DNA of 50,145 nucleotides from Brevibacterium sp. UMB1308A. Its GTDB lineage: Bacteria; Actinomycetota; Actinomycetes; Actinomycetales; Brevibacteriaceae. Below are positions 9,119-17,322 of this stretch, one piece after another. Position 1 is the first letter of the stretch, and the number at the start of each line of letters is the position of its first letter. Below the pieces are notes generated by a model. It searched no databases. It was not told the origin of the DNA and saw nothing but the letters and a program-made list of their open reading frames with translations. The stretch lies in contig NZ_JASPDO010000021.1 of the NCBI RefSeq assembly GCF_030230605.1, positions 1-50,145 on the forward strand, written 5' to 3'. The position numbers and the translations under genes are program-made.

Positions 9119-10740
9119 GGCCTCAAAAGGGTACTCGTCTGGGCAGCAGGTACGAGCTCACCGGACGGATCGCCGTCGGTGGAATGGGCGAAGTCTGGCG
9201 CGGCAAAGACACCGTGTTAGACCGTGAAGTCGCCGCGAAAATCATGAAGGAAGAGTACCGGACCGAACCGGGCTTCCTGGCACGCTTTAAGTCCGAAGCC
9301 CGCTCGATGGGTTCGGTTTCGCACCCTGGAATCGCCGCCGTGTACGACTACGGCGAAGAGGACGGAGCACCGTACTTGGTCATGGAGTACGTGCCCGGTG
9401 AAGCGCTTTCCACGATCCTGGAACGTAACGGCGGGTTGCCCGAAGGTGATGCGCTCGAAATCGTGGCACAGGCTGCCGAAGCCTTGAACGCCGCGCACAA
9501 CGCCGGGGTTGTTCACCGTGACATCAAGCCGGGAAACCTGCTCATCACCCCTGACTTCAAAGTCAAAATCACTGACTTTGGGATTGCCCGCGTAGCCGAC
9601 CAAGCGCCCCTGACCAAGACCGGTCAGGTCATGGGAACGGCCCAGTACCTGGCCCCAGAACAGGCCACAGGTAAAGGGTCCCGCCCGCAGTCTGACCTGT
9701 ACTCGCTTGGTGTCATCCTGTATGAAGCCCTGGCTGGAGTGCGCCCATTTACCGGCGAATCACAAGTTGAAATCGCAATCGCCCAGGTCAACCGCAAACA
9801 CCCACCGCTTCCGCAGTCGGTGTCAGAACCTGTGCGCCGACTGGTTGACGCAACCCTGTCGAAGAAACCTGAAGGACGCCCAGAAAGCGGAAAAGCTCTA
9901 GCAACCGCAGCGCGTGCCCTCATCGCCGGTGACGTCGCTGCAGCCGAAGCAGCCGTGCCGCAGATGAACCCGCGGCCAGAAACGGCCTCGGAAGCGGTCA
10001 CCCGCGTATTCAACCAACCCGCACCCACACAAGCCACCCAGGTACTCCCCCAAACCGCGGTCAACCCGGTGGTGGAAGACCCGGAGGCGGGCACCTCGGA
10101 CGTGGAAGAACCCCAAAAGAAATCCAAGGGTGCAGCCATTGCGATTGTTGTTTTGTCGATCCTGGCAATTGCAGCGATCGCATGGGCCGTGTGGCAATTT
10201 GCGAAGACAGACGAAGAACCAAACCCTGAAGCGACTGCCACCGCAACGCCTACGGAAGAAAACAAAACCGTCACCATCAACCCCGACGACTACGTGGGCC
10301 AAACAGCAACCACTGCTGAACGCAACCTTGAAAACCTGGGGCTGAAGGTCAAACACGTGGACGTGGAATCCTCAGAGCCCTCCGGACGCGTGGTGAGCGT
10401 GCGCGAAGGCAACCAGGGATACACGTTCGAAGAAGGCGACACCGTCACAATCGAAGTCTCCACCGGCCCCAGCGAACCGGAACCCAAACCAGAACCCACG
10501 CAAAAACAGAAGCCCAAGCCCACGAAACAGGCGCCAGGTGACGGAAGCGACTCTGGCGATGACAACTCCGGCGACGACGGAAGTGGCGACGGTGACGGAA
10601 GTGGCGGCGTTGACAGCACCGACCCGGGCGGCGGCCAGGACGAAGGTGGCTCAGGTAACTCCGGTGACTCTGGTGACGGCAACGGGTCCGGCGGCAACGA
10701 CAATGCGCCTAAACCTGAAAAGACAGCAGGTGGAAACTAG
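9115..10740 (+). CDS. pknA: Membrane Ser/Thr protein kinase PknA with one PASTA repeat
   Basis: The N-terminal Hanks-type kinase (residues about 10-275) has the glycine loop GRIAVGGMGEV, the VAAKIM lysine, catalytic loop HRDIKPGN and DFG in ITDFGIARV; the activation loop contains a TKTGQVMGT segment. After a linker come a transmembrane helix (about 340-362), one external PASTA-like repeat (385-452), and a Gly/Asp/Ser-rich tail of about 90 residues. M. tuberculosis PknA lacks a PASTA repeat, so the external sensor-like domain is a difference. The tail looks disordered. It starts within the pbpA stop. Confidence 0.93.
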   Translation: MRPQKGTRLGSRYELTGRIAVGGMGEVWRGKDTVLDREVAAKIMKEEYRTEPGFLARFKSEARSMGSVSHPGIAAVYDYGEEDGAPYLVMEYVPGEALSTILERNGGLPEGDALEIVAQAAEALNAAHNAGVVHRDIKPGNLLITPDFKVKITDFGIARVADQAPLTKTGQVMGTAQYLAPEQATGKGSRPQSDLYSLGVILYEALAGVRPFTGESQVEIAIAQVNRKHPPLPQSVSEPVRRLVDATLSKKPEGRPESGKALATAARALIAGDVAAAEAAVPQMNPRPETASEAVTRVFNQPAPTQATQVLPQTAVNPVVEDPEAGTSDVEEPQKKSKGAAIAIVVLSILAIAAIAWAVWQFAKTDEEPNPEATATATPTEENKTVTINPDDYVGQTATTAERNLENLGLKVKHVDVESSEPSGRVVSVREGNQGYTFEEGDTVTIEVSTGPSEPEPKPEPTQKQKPKPTKQAPGDGSDSGDDNSGDDGSGDGDGSGGVDSTDPGGGQDEGGSGNSGDSGDGNGSGGNDNAPKPEKTAGGN

Positions 10741-10818
10741 GCGTGGTCAACAGGTTAAACGTTAATGAACATGACACAGTAAAGTTGAACATTCACAAAG
10801 CGTGGTTAGGAGGTCAGT

Positions 10819-12690
10819 GTGAACGCCGAGCGAATTCTGTCGGGTAGATATGAGATCAAAGAGCTACTCGGCCGTGGAGGCATGGCAGAAGTACACGCTG
10901 GGTGGGACACCCGGCTGGGTCGCCGTGTCGCGATCAAACTGCTGCGCTCCGACTTGGCACGTGACCCTTCATTCCACGAACGCATCAAGCGGGAAGCCCA
11001 ATCGGCAGCCCGTCTGAACCACCCGGGCATTGTAGGTGTCTACGACTCGGGTGAAGAAACCTTCACTGAAAGTGGCGGCGGGGAAGTTCAAGTTCCCTTC
11101 ATCGTGATGGAGTTTGTCGAAGGGCAGACCCTCCGCGAAGTCATCACACAGCACGGACCACTCACCACGCAAGAATCTCTAGACGTGGTCGCGGGGATAC
11201 TAGCACCGCTGGACTACTCCCACCGCAAGGGAATTGTTCACCGTGACATCAAGCCCGCCAACGTCATGCTCACTCCCGAAGGTGACATCAAGGTCATGGA
11301 CTTTGGGATTGCGCGTGCACTGGAGGACACCAGTTCACTGACCCAAACCCAATCTGTTGTGGGTACCGCGCAATACCTGTCACCCGAACAAGCAAAGGGT
11401 GAAGTGGTTGATGCACGGTCAGACCTGTACTCAACCGCGTGCGTTCTGTACGAACTACTCACCGGGCGGCCACCGTTTGTGGGTGATTCGCAGCTGGCCG
11501 TTGCGTATCAGCACGTTGGGGAAACCCCCAAGGCTCCGTCTGAGCTCAACCACAACTTAAGCCCTGCTGTTGACCGCCTGCTCATGCACGCGCTTCAAAA
11601 GGAGCGTGACGACCGGTACCAAGACGCGTTCACATTCCGTGAAGACGTCCTGTGTGCCCGTGACGGTCGCCCTATGAGCATCGACAGCGAAGCGACCACG
11701 CAGCTGATGAACCAACCGTACGCCTCAGAAACGGCTACGCGAGTCATGGCCACTCCAGCTGAACATCAGCCGGAGTACGGTTCCGGGCCGGCACACGCCT
11801 CCCAGTCAGGGACAGAGCCAGGAATTATGACCTCGGCGGTGGCTACCGTGCAAGAGGAAGAACCGGACCCTGAGCGCGACCGCAAGAGGCGCGGGCTCAT
11901 GTGGACCGGTATCGCCATGATTGTTTTGGTGCTGGCAGGTTTGGCGTTCTGGGTCTACCAAGCGTCGAAACCGCCAGAGATTGTCACCGTGCAGCTGGCT
12001 GACCTTTCCGACAAGTCGGTTGAGGAAGCTAAAACGTACCTGCAACAAAACAACCTGGTGGCTAAAGAGGAAGAGGTAGCCGACAACGACGTTAAAGAAG
12101 GAAACGTTGTCAGCACTGATCCTGGCCCGGGCACCGAGGTGCCTGAAGGCGAGACGGTCGTTCTCAAGGTTTCAACCGGGCCCGAGGACGTTAAGATTCC
12201 TGACCTCAAGGGCATGAGTGAGGCTCAAGCCCGGCAGGAGCTGGAAAAAGTGGGACTCAACGCTGGGTCTAACATTGAAGAGAATTCGCCCGATGAAGAC
12301 AAGGGCACAGTTCTCAGCACTGAACCCAAGAAGGGCTCAACCGTGAAGGCTGGGTCCACCGTGGACCTGGTGCTGTCCAGCGGAAAGGTCGAAGTACCCG
12401 ACGTTATTGGCATGACCAAGGACGACGCCTGTGGTGCGCTTGAAGACAAGAAGACGCAACTGAAGTGTGACGTCAAGGAAGTCGAAACAAGTGACCACAC
12501 TGAAGGTGAAGTGTTTGAGCAGTCGCTGCAGGGCGGTTCCACGGCCGATCAGCACTCGACGGTGACGATCCGCGTCGCTAAGGCGCCACCACCGCCATCA
12601 CCAGAGCCGTCGCAGGCACCGGAGCCATCACGCCCGCCGTTCTTCCCACCAGCACCGTCAGAAAACGACGTGCAGCAGAGGATTCCGTAG
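10819..12690 (+). CDS. pknB: Membrane Ser/Thr protein kinase PknB with three PASTA repeats
   Basis: The kinase domain (residues about 10-270) shows LGRGGMAEV, VAIKLL, HRDIKPANV and MDFGIA. The activation loop SLTQTQSVVGTAQYL carries the usual autophosphorylated threonines. A transmembrane helix lies at about 358-382. Three external PASTA repeats (387-455, 456-521, 522-587) bind muropeptide/lipid II in this family, followed by a 35-residue Pro-rich tail. The third repeat has two cysteines (DDACGAL and LKCDV) that could form a disulphide. The GTG start has AGGAGG five bases upstream. It is separated from pknA by 78 bases, so it may have its own promoter or be the last gene of the operon. Confidence 0.95.
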   Translation: MNAERILSGRYEIKELLGRGGMAEVHAGWDTRLGRRVAIKLLRSDLARDPSFHERIKREAQSAARLNHPGIVGVYDSGEETFTESGGGEVQVPFIVMEFVEGQTLREVITQHGPLTTQESLDVVAGILAPLDYSHRKGIVHRDIKPANVMLTPEGDIKVMDFGIARALEDTSSLTQTQSVVGTAQYLSPEQAKGEVVDARSDLYSTACVLYELLTGRPPFVGDSQLAVAYQHVGETPKAPSELNHNLSPAVDRLLMHALQKERDDRYQDAFTFREDVLCARDGRPMSIDSEATTQLMNQPYASETATRVMATPAEHQPEYGSGPAHASQSGTEPGIMTSAVATVQEEEPDPERDRKRRGLMWTGIAMIVLVLAGLAFWVYQASKPPEIVTVQLADLSDKSVEEAKTYLQQNNLVAKEEEVADNDVKEGNVVSTDPGPGTEVPEGETVVLKVSTGPEDVKIPDLKGMSEAQARQELEKVGLNAGSNIEENSPDEDKGTVLSTEPKKGSTVKAGSTVDLVLSSGKVEVPDVIGMTKDDACGALEDKKTQLKCDVKEVETSDHTEGEVFEQSLQGGSTADQHSTVTIRVAKAPPPPSPEPSQAPEPSRPPFFPPAPSENDVQQRIP

Positions 12691-12716
12691 AGGGCTTGGG
12701 CTGATTAGCCCGGACG

Positions 12717-12780
12717 AAACGGCGCAAAGCGAGCGATACGGCGCGTTATAACGCGTAGTTTCGCTCGCTTTGCGCCGTTT
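12717..12780. repeat. Palindrome family A, copy 2
   Basis: Arms AAACGGCGCAAAGCGAGCGA and complement surround gcgcgttataacgcg. It lies between the convergent pknB and trpG stop codons, where it could act as a bidirectional transcription stop. Confidence 0.9.
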
Positions 12781-12794
12781 GGGCTAAGTAACTG

Positions 12795-13445
12795 TTACTT
12801 GTTCAGCGACGCAGTTGCAACAGGCGACCGGCCCGTGGCCTTAGCTGGTGCATCGGCAAGCCCACACCTAGCCAAGAAGTTCCCCACCATGAGGTAACCG
12901 TCCTCCGTACGAACGGACTCGGGGTGGAACTGTACCCCGGCCAACGGTGCGTGACGGTGCTCAATAGCCATGATGACCCCGTCATCGGTGTGCGCGGCCG
13001 CTTCAAAAAGATCGTCGGGAAGTGTGCTGTCGACAATCGCCAAAGAGTGATACCGGGTCGCAGTCAACGGGTTCCTGCACCCGGCAAAAATGCCAGACTC
13101 ATTGTGCCGAACAAGCGACGTCTTCCCATGCATCAGAACAGGTGAGTGCGCAACGGTGGCGCCGAACACCTCGGCTAGGGCTTGGTGCCCCAAACACACG
13201 CCGAACATGGGCAGCGAGTGCGCCTCACACCAACGGATCACCTGCGGGCACACACCCGAATCTGCCGGAGTACCCGGGCCGGGCGACACCAGGACCCCGT
13301 CGAACTGGGGCAGGTAGTCGTCCAGCTGGTCAGCGTCCACGTCATCATTGCGAATAACCGTGGTGGTAGCACCCAGTTCCTGCACATACCCCACGAGCGT
13401 GTACACAAAACTGTCGTAGTTGTCGATCACCAAAATGTGCGTCAT
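12795..13445 (-). CDS. trpG: Glutamine amidotransferase, anthranilate/aminodeoxychorismate synthase component II
   Basis: Class I glutamine amidotransferase that supplies ammonia to a chorismate-using partner (TrpE or PabB). Catalytic Cys is in FGVCLGHQA, and the His-Glu pair in GVQFHPESV; the RYHSLAI motif is typical of TrpG/PabA. Length is 216 residues. No trpE or pabB is nearby, so whether it serves tryptophan or folate synthesis is open. The location convergent to pknB is the conserved actinobacterial position (called trpG in mycobacteria). Its ATG overlaps the stop of the upstream small membrane protein. Confidence 0.92.
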   Translation of the reverse strand: MTHILVIDNYDSFVYTLVGYVQELGATTTVIRNDDVDADQLDDYLPQFDGVLVSPGPGTPADSGVCPQVIRWCEAHSLPMFGVCLGHQALAEVFGATVAHSPVLMHGKTSLVRHNESGIFAGCRNPLTATRYHSLAIVDSTLPDDLFEAAAHTDDGVIMAIEHRHAPLAGVQFHPESVRTEDGYLMVGNFLARCGLADAPAKATGRSPVATASLNK

Positions 13446-13642
13446 GAGCCCAGTCCCGTCAAACCTTGCGCTGGGGCGAACGCGCCTTCTTCAACCGTGG
13501 CGTCGTTAAACGGCATGTACGGCGCGATCACGGGAAACACGTACTGCATGAGCACGAACACGATCCCAGCAATCAGAATCAGTGAAATCAAAGTTTTAAC
13601 GAACCAGTTACCTGGCAGAATCCGCCATATTAGTTCATACAT
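13442..13642 (-). CDS. Small single-pass membrane protein between sortase and trpG
   Basis: About 66 residues: a short amphipathic N-terminus, one transmembrane helix (residues about 17-38), then a short tail containing APYMPFNDATVEEGAF. I recall similar short proteins with an MPFND-like tail at this position in other Micrococcales, but know no function. Start and stop overlap the sortase stop and trpG start (ATGA at both), so it is translated as part of the same operon. The first of two Met codons (13645) is less likely because the second overlaps the sortase stop. Confidence 0.75.
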   Translation of the reverse strand: MYELIWRILPGNWFVKTLISLILIAGIVFVLMQYVFPVIAPYMPFNDATVEEGAFAPAQGLTGLGS

Positions 13643-14865
13643 CACTGACCTCCAGCCTTCTTAAACGCCGCAGAATCCTTAATGGCATCGGGTGGCCCTT
13701 CAGATGCAGGGCGCCATTCGGTGAGCTCGGCGTAGATCACGTAACGCTCCCGCGCCGAAAACATGGGGTTACACGCCGTCAACGTCATGAGCCGTTCTTT
13801 ACCCTTGTATTCCGGGAATCCGGGAACTGGGGCGAGCACCTCGGTCTGATCAGGCAAAATGATGTCGAAGTTACGCATGGTGTACGTGTAAAAGCCTTCT
13901 TGGGTCTGAATGACCACCGGGTCGCCGGGGCGCATTTCAGCGATCAAGTTCAACGGCTTTCCGTACGTCACTCGGTGCCCAGCCATCGCGAAGTTGCCCA
14001 CTTCACCGGGCCGCGCGCTCGACGGGTAGTGGCCCATTCCCATGCGGTTCAGAACGGGTTCGAGCTGCACACCTTCAGCAATGGTGCGGTAGTAGTCGTC
14101 GCCAAAACGTGGCACGTACATGATCCCGAACGCCTGGTTCTCTTCTGGCGTCTTTGCGATCACGGGTGTGTCAGGGTCGTCAGGGGTCTTGTCGCGTGGG
14201 TTGTCTTTCCACTGTGTGACCAGGTTCGATGCGAGGTTTTCGTTGTCGCGGTTGGCTTCGATGTCAGTCCACCACAGCTGCCACACCACGAATAGGATCA
14301 TGATCAGCCCAGCTGTGATGCACAGTTCGCCGAACGTGCGGATCGTCCCACGCACAACGCCTAGGGGTTGCCGTTCGGGTTTCTGGTTCCTGCGGTGTTG
14401 GGCGTGCGCCGCCTGGTCCTGCGCGCGTTTTTGGGCGCGAGTGGGCAGGGGCTCGTCCTGGGGGCGCTGCCCCGCCTGGTCCTGGGGGCGCGCCTGCACG
14501 GCTTGGAACGGCTGCGTTTGGTCAATGTCCCCCTGTATGCCGGGTTGCGCGCCTGGCTGGGAGTTGTGCTGCGCGCCCGGCTGGGCGTTGTAAGAGTTGT
14601 TAGCGGCCGCCGAGGTGGCATTAGGCTCCGCTGGCCGAATGAACGGCCGCGAAGCAGCAGGCGCCTGGTAAGCCGTTTGTGGGAACGTCACCGGCGAGAA
14701 CTGTTGGGTGGGTTGGTCGGATTCGGGTGCGGGCCCACCGACTCCACCAGCCTCGGCCCCACTGGTCCCACCAGAGGCGGGTTGCGTCGCTTGACGGGCT
14801 TGCTCAGCTTCTGCTCGGGCACGCTCCATTTCGCGACGTTCCCTGCGGGTTCTGGGCTGTTCCAC
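13642..14865 (-). CDS. Class E sortase
   Basis: Membrane transpeptidase that cleaves LAXTG-type signals and anchors proteins or pilins to peptidoglycan. The first ~170 residues are a disordered Gln/Pro/Ala-rich cytoplasmic region. A transmembrane helix (LCITAGLIMILFVVW) follows, then the external sortase barrel with active-site His in MAGHRVTYGKP, Cys in TLTACNP and Arg in SARERYV. An ATG at 14895 extends the frame by ten codons, but it has no ribosome site; the GTG at 14865 follows GGTGAGG and gives a start reading EQPRTRRERREME. No LAXTG substrate gene is adjacent. It is divergent from crgA. Confidence 0.9.
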   Translation of the reverse strand: MEQPRTRRERREMERARAEAEQARQATQPASGGTSGAEAGGVGGPAPESDQPTQQFSPVTFPQTAYQAPAASRPFIRPAEPNATSAAANNSYNAQPGAQHNSQPGAQPGIQGDIDQTQPFQAVQARPQDQAGQRPQDEPLPTRAQKRAQDQAAHAQHRRNQKPERQPLGVVRGTIRTFGELCITAGLIMILFVVWQLWWTDIEANRDNENLASNLVTQWKDNPRDKTPDDPDTPVIAKTPEENQAFGIMYVPRFGDDYYRTIAEGVQLEPVLNRMGMGHYPSSARPGEVGNFAMAGHRVTYGKPLNLIAEMRPGDPVVIQTQEGFYTYTMRNFDIILPDQTEVLAPVPGFPEYKGKERLMTLTACNPMFSARERYVIYAELTEWRPASEGPPDAIKDSAAFKKAGGQ

Positions 14866-15007
14866 GAACACCTCACCATGCCTGTTGACTGGCATTTAGA
14901 CGACCAAACGGGCACCCGGCACAACGAACGCCGAGTTTCTCACCATATATATTACGGTCTACCCTTAGAAGTCGGTGTAAACATGCGGTAATTCGACTCG
15001 TAGCAAG

Positions 15008-15013
15008 TACAAT
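15008..15013 (+). promoter_or_regulatory. Possible -10 box of crgA
   Basis: TACAAT lies 31 bases before the crgA GTG in the sortase/crgA divergent region. No convincing -35 is seen at the usual distance. Confidence 0.35.
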
Positions 15014-15043
15014 CTTTGAGGACTTAACGAAAAGAGGAGAATC

Positions 15044-15748
15044 GTGGCTAAGCCCAACCGAGTGCAAAGGACTTCGCGAAACAAGGCAACCCAGGCTTCG
15101 AGGGATGCCCAGGCAAAGGACTCTGCGAAGCAACCGGTCGATTCCTCCGTCGCTGAGGACACTGAAAACGTAGAGACCGCCGAGGTGGGAGACACCGAGG
15201 CCGAGCCTGCAACCGACGCTGACAAGGACTCAGCGGCTGGTAAGGGTTCCGAGGCTGGTAGCACGGCCGTAGGTGCCAAGGACGCCACGGAGAAGGACGA
15301 CGCAAAGTCGGGAACGACCTCGGCGAAAAAAGAAACCTCTTCCAAGAAGGACTCACCTTCGAAGGACGCCAAGTCCGAGTCCGCTAAGGGCTCCAAGAGC
15401 AACAAGGCTGGCAAGGACGAAAAAGGCGGCAAGGAAACTAAGAGTGGCAAGAGCGAATCCGCGAAAAGTTCTGCCAAGCGCACCTCGAGGTCGGGCAACC
15501 CAGCTAAGCGCGCCTCGGGACGCAAAACCTCCACCTACTCCTCTGCCGACCACGGCAAGGTCAACCGCCCCAACCCGCGCTGGTTCCTGCCAGTCATGTT
15601 GGGGATCCTGTTGCTGGGTCTGGCGTGGCTCGTGGTGTTCTACATTTCGACTGGCAAGTGGCCGGTCGAGGCGTGGGGTAACTGGAACCTGCTGGTTGGG
15701 TTCGGGATCATGGTCGTGGGTCTTGGCATGTCGACTAGATGGCGATGA
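15044..15748 (+). CDS. crgA: CrgA cell-division protein with very long N-terminal extension
   Basis: CrgA is a small two-helix membrane protein that helps assemble the divisome with FtsZ, FtsQ, FtsI and CwsA. The C-terminal ~65 residues are the canonical part: NRPNPRWFLPVML, a first helix, KWPVEAWGNWNLLVG, and a second helix ending GMSTRWR. The first ~165 residues are a low-complexity Lys/Ser/Ala/Glu tract, acidic first and basic later. Typical CrgA has 80-95 residues, so this 234-residue form is unusual. The GTG start is preceded by AGAGGAG. One CCGAGGTGG word and one relative fall inside the extension. Confidence 0.9.
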   Translation: MAKPNRVQRTSRNKATQASRDAQAKDSAKQPVDSSVAEDTENVETAEVGDTEAEPATDADKDSAAGKGSEAGSTAVGAKDATEKDDAKSGTTSAKKETSSKKDSPSKDAKSESAKGSKSNKAGKDEKGGKETKSGKSESAKSSAKRTSRSGNPAKRASGRKTSTYSSADHGKVNRPNPRWFLPVMLGILLLGLAWLVVFYISTGKWPVEAWGNWNLLVGFGIMVVGLGMSTRWR

Positions 15749-15759
15749 CTCGCTGAGCT

Positions 15760-15765
15760 TATACT
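15760..15765 (+). promoter_or_regulatory. -10 box suggesting a leaderless transcript
   Basis: TATACT ends seven bases before the GTG at 15773, so transcription would begin at or next to the start codon. No Shine-Dalgarno sequence is present in the gap. No clear -35 was found. Confidence 0.45.
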
Positions 15766-15772
15766 GCCCCTC

Positions 15773-16432
15773 GTGGGAGCTTCCGGAAAAAACTTCAGAT
15801 TGCTAGCAAGCGCACCGATGTGGGTGCGCTTGCTCGCGTTGTACGGCGGACTCGTATTGTACGGGTTGTCGTGCAGGTTGTTGCTGCAGTCGGACCTAGG
15901 GAACATGCCGTGGGACGTGTTGCACCAGGGGCTTTCGAAGATGCTTGGGTTCAGCGTTGGGACGTGCACCGTCATGGTGTCGATCGTGGTGATGTTGCTG
16001 TGGATCCCTATTCGCAAGCACCTGCGCGTGGGGCTGGGCACCATTTCAAACGCGCTTCTGGTGGGCGTTTTTATTGACCTGTGGGGGCTTGTTATTCCGG
16101 TGGCGCCAAACCTGGTGTGGGCAGTGGTGCTCATGGTTGCAGGAATCGTGGTGAATGCGTTGGCGACCGCACTGTATATTGTGCCCAACTTTGGGCCGGG
16201 GCCACGCGACGGCCTCATGACGGGCCTGGTCAGTGCCACAGGCCGGCCGGTGTTCTTGGTGCGTTCAGTTCTTGAGATTCTGGTTATGGTCCTGGGATTC
16301 TTCATGGGCGGGCGGCTGTTCGTGGGGACGATCCTGTACGCGTTCTTCGTTGGGCCGTTGACTCAGATCTTCTTGCGTATGGGCGAACGGCTGATTGGTC
16401 CTGCCAGCCCGTTTGACTCCGATGATGCTTAA
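15773..16432 (+). CDS. YczE/YitT-like membrane protein
   Basis: A 219-residue protein with five or more hydrophobic segments. The opening RLLALYGGLVLYGLSCRLLL, the LGNMPWDVLHQGLSK loop and the later PNFGPGPRDGLMTGL loop are typical of the YczE/YyaS membrane family, whose transport or regulatory role is not established. The GTG start lacks a ribosome-binding site and directly follows a -10 box, so a leaderless message is likely. It ends shortly before a family A palindrome and converges on the rhomboid gene. Confidence 0.8.
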   Translation: MGASGKNFRLLASAPMWVRLLALYGGLVLYGLSCRLLLQSDLGNMPWDVLHQGLSKMLGFSVGTCTVMVSIVVMLLWIPIRKHLRVGLGTISNALLVGVFIDLWGLVIPVAPNLVWAVVLMVAGIVVNALATALYIVPNFGPGPRDGLMTGLVSATGRPVFLVRSVLEILVMVLGFFMGGRLFVGTILYAFFVGPLTQIFLRMGERLIGPASPFDSDDA

Positions 16433-16458
16433 GGCTGAAGGACTTTAAGCAGCCGACC

Positions 16459-16522
16459 AAACGGCTCAAAGCGAGCGAAAAGGCGCATTATATTGCGTAG
16501 TTTCGCTCACTTAGCGCCGTTT
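16459..16522. repeat. Palindrome family A, copy 3
   Basis: Arms aaacggctcaaagcgagcga and tcgctcacttagcgccgttt surround ggcgcattatattgcg. It sits between convergent genes, and its right arm encodes the last residues and stop codon of the rhomboid gene. Confidence 0.88.
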
Positions 16523-17313
16523 GGCTTCATCGTCCACAGCCTGATCGCGCCCAGAACAAACCCGACGATCAATCCGCCGAGGTGAGCTTCCCACGCAATG
16601 TTCGGCTCAACGAACAGCATGAGCACGTTCAACAGCACGAACCCCGCGACGCCACCCCAGTTGCGGTCCAAACGCTTGGACGGCACCAGTAGCACGCCCA
16701 CAAGCCCAAAAACTGCACCAGATGCACCCACATACAGCGCGAACGGGTGCGCAATTCCTTCCGTGGCCAACAGCCACACCATCGCCGAACCGCCCACCCC
16801 GGACAACACATACGTCACCGCGAAGAACACCGATCCCAGCGCGCGTTCCAAGAACGTGCCAAAGATCAACAGCCCCATCATGTTAAACAGCACGTGCGTG
16901 GGGCTGGGCTGGGAGTGAACCAGCATCGTGGTAGCGAACCGCCACGGCTCGTCCAAGGCCCACAGCGGCACAAACGCCAGCCGCTCCTGCACATGCCAGC
17001 CGGGAACAAACTGGGTCAACCACACCAGGACCGTCACTGCGGCGATTGTCACGGTGACAGGGCTTTTGCGTAGCGCCTCGACCGCTGGTGAGCGCCGGGT
17101 GGTGCCGTTGTGCGTGTGGTTCGGTTGGGTGTCAGCGGGCCACTCCCGAGGTGTCTGCCCGCTCCCAGCCGAACCCACCTCGGGGTTTTGAGCGTCAGGG
17201 GGACCCACCTCGGGATGATCTATGCCGCCGTGCCCCACCTCGGGCGAATTATGCGAAAACGAAGACCGCCCACCAATGGTGGGCGGCTCGTTGTGATCCG
17301 GATGTTCAGTCAC
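16507..17313 (-). CDS. Rhomboid-family intramembrane serine protease
   Basis: A 268-residue membrane protease. Residues 1-80 are a disordered cytoplasmic region with three copies of PEVG and one TPREW, produced by CCACCTCGG words at near-regular 30-base spacing. Six transmembrane helices follow, with the catalytic serine in GASGAVFG and the catalytic histidine in AHLGGLIVGF; FVPGWHVQERLAF and HVLFNMMGL are also family motifs. Substrate unknown. The same gene lies between crgA and ppiA in many actinobacteria. It starts nine bases after the ppiA stop, so the two are probably co-transcribed. The stop lies within palindrome A copy 3. Confidence 0.9.
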   Translation of the reverse strand: MTEHPDHNEPPTIGGRSSFSHNSPEVGHGGIDHPEVGPPDAQNPEVGSAGSGQTPREWPADTQPNHTHNGTTRRSPAVEALRKSPVTVTIAAVTVLVWLTQFVPGWHVQERLAFVPLWALDEPWRFATTMLVHSQPSPTHVLFNMMGLLIFGTFLERALGSVFFAVTYVLSGVGGSAMVWLLATEGIAHPFALYVGASGAVFGLVGVLLVPSKRLDRNWGGVAGFVLLNVLMLFVEPNIAWEAHLGGLIVGFVLGAIRLWTMKPNGAK

Positions 17314-17322
17314 AAGTGCGGT

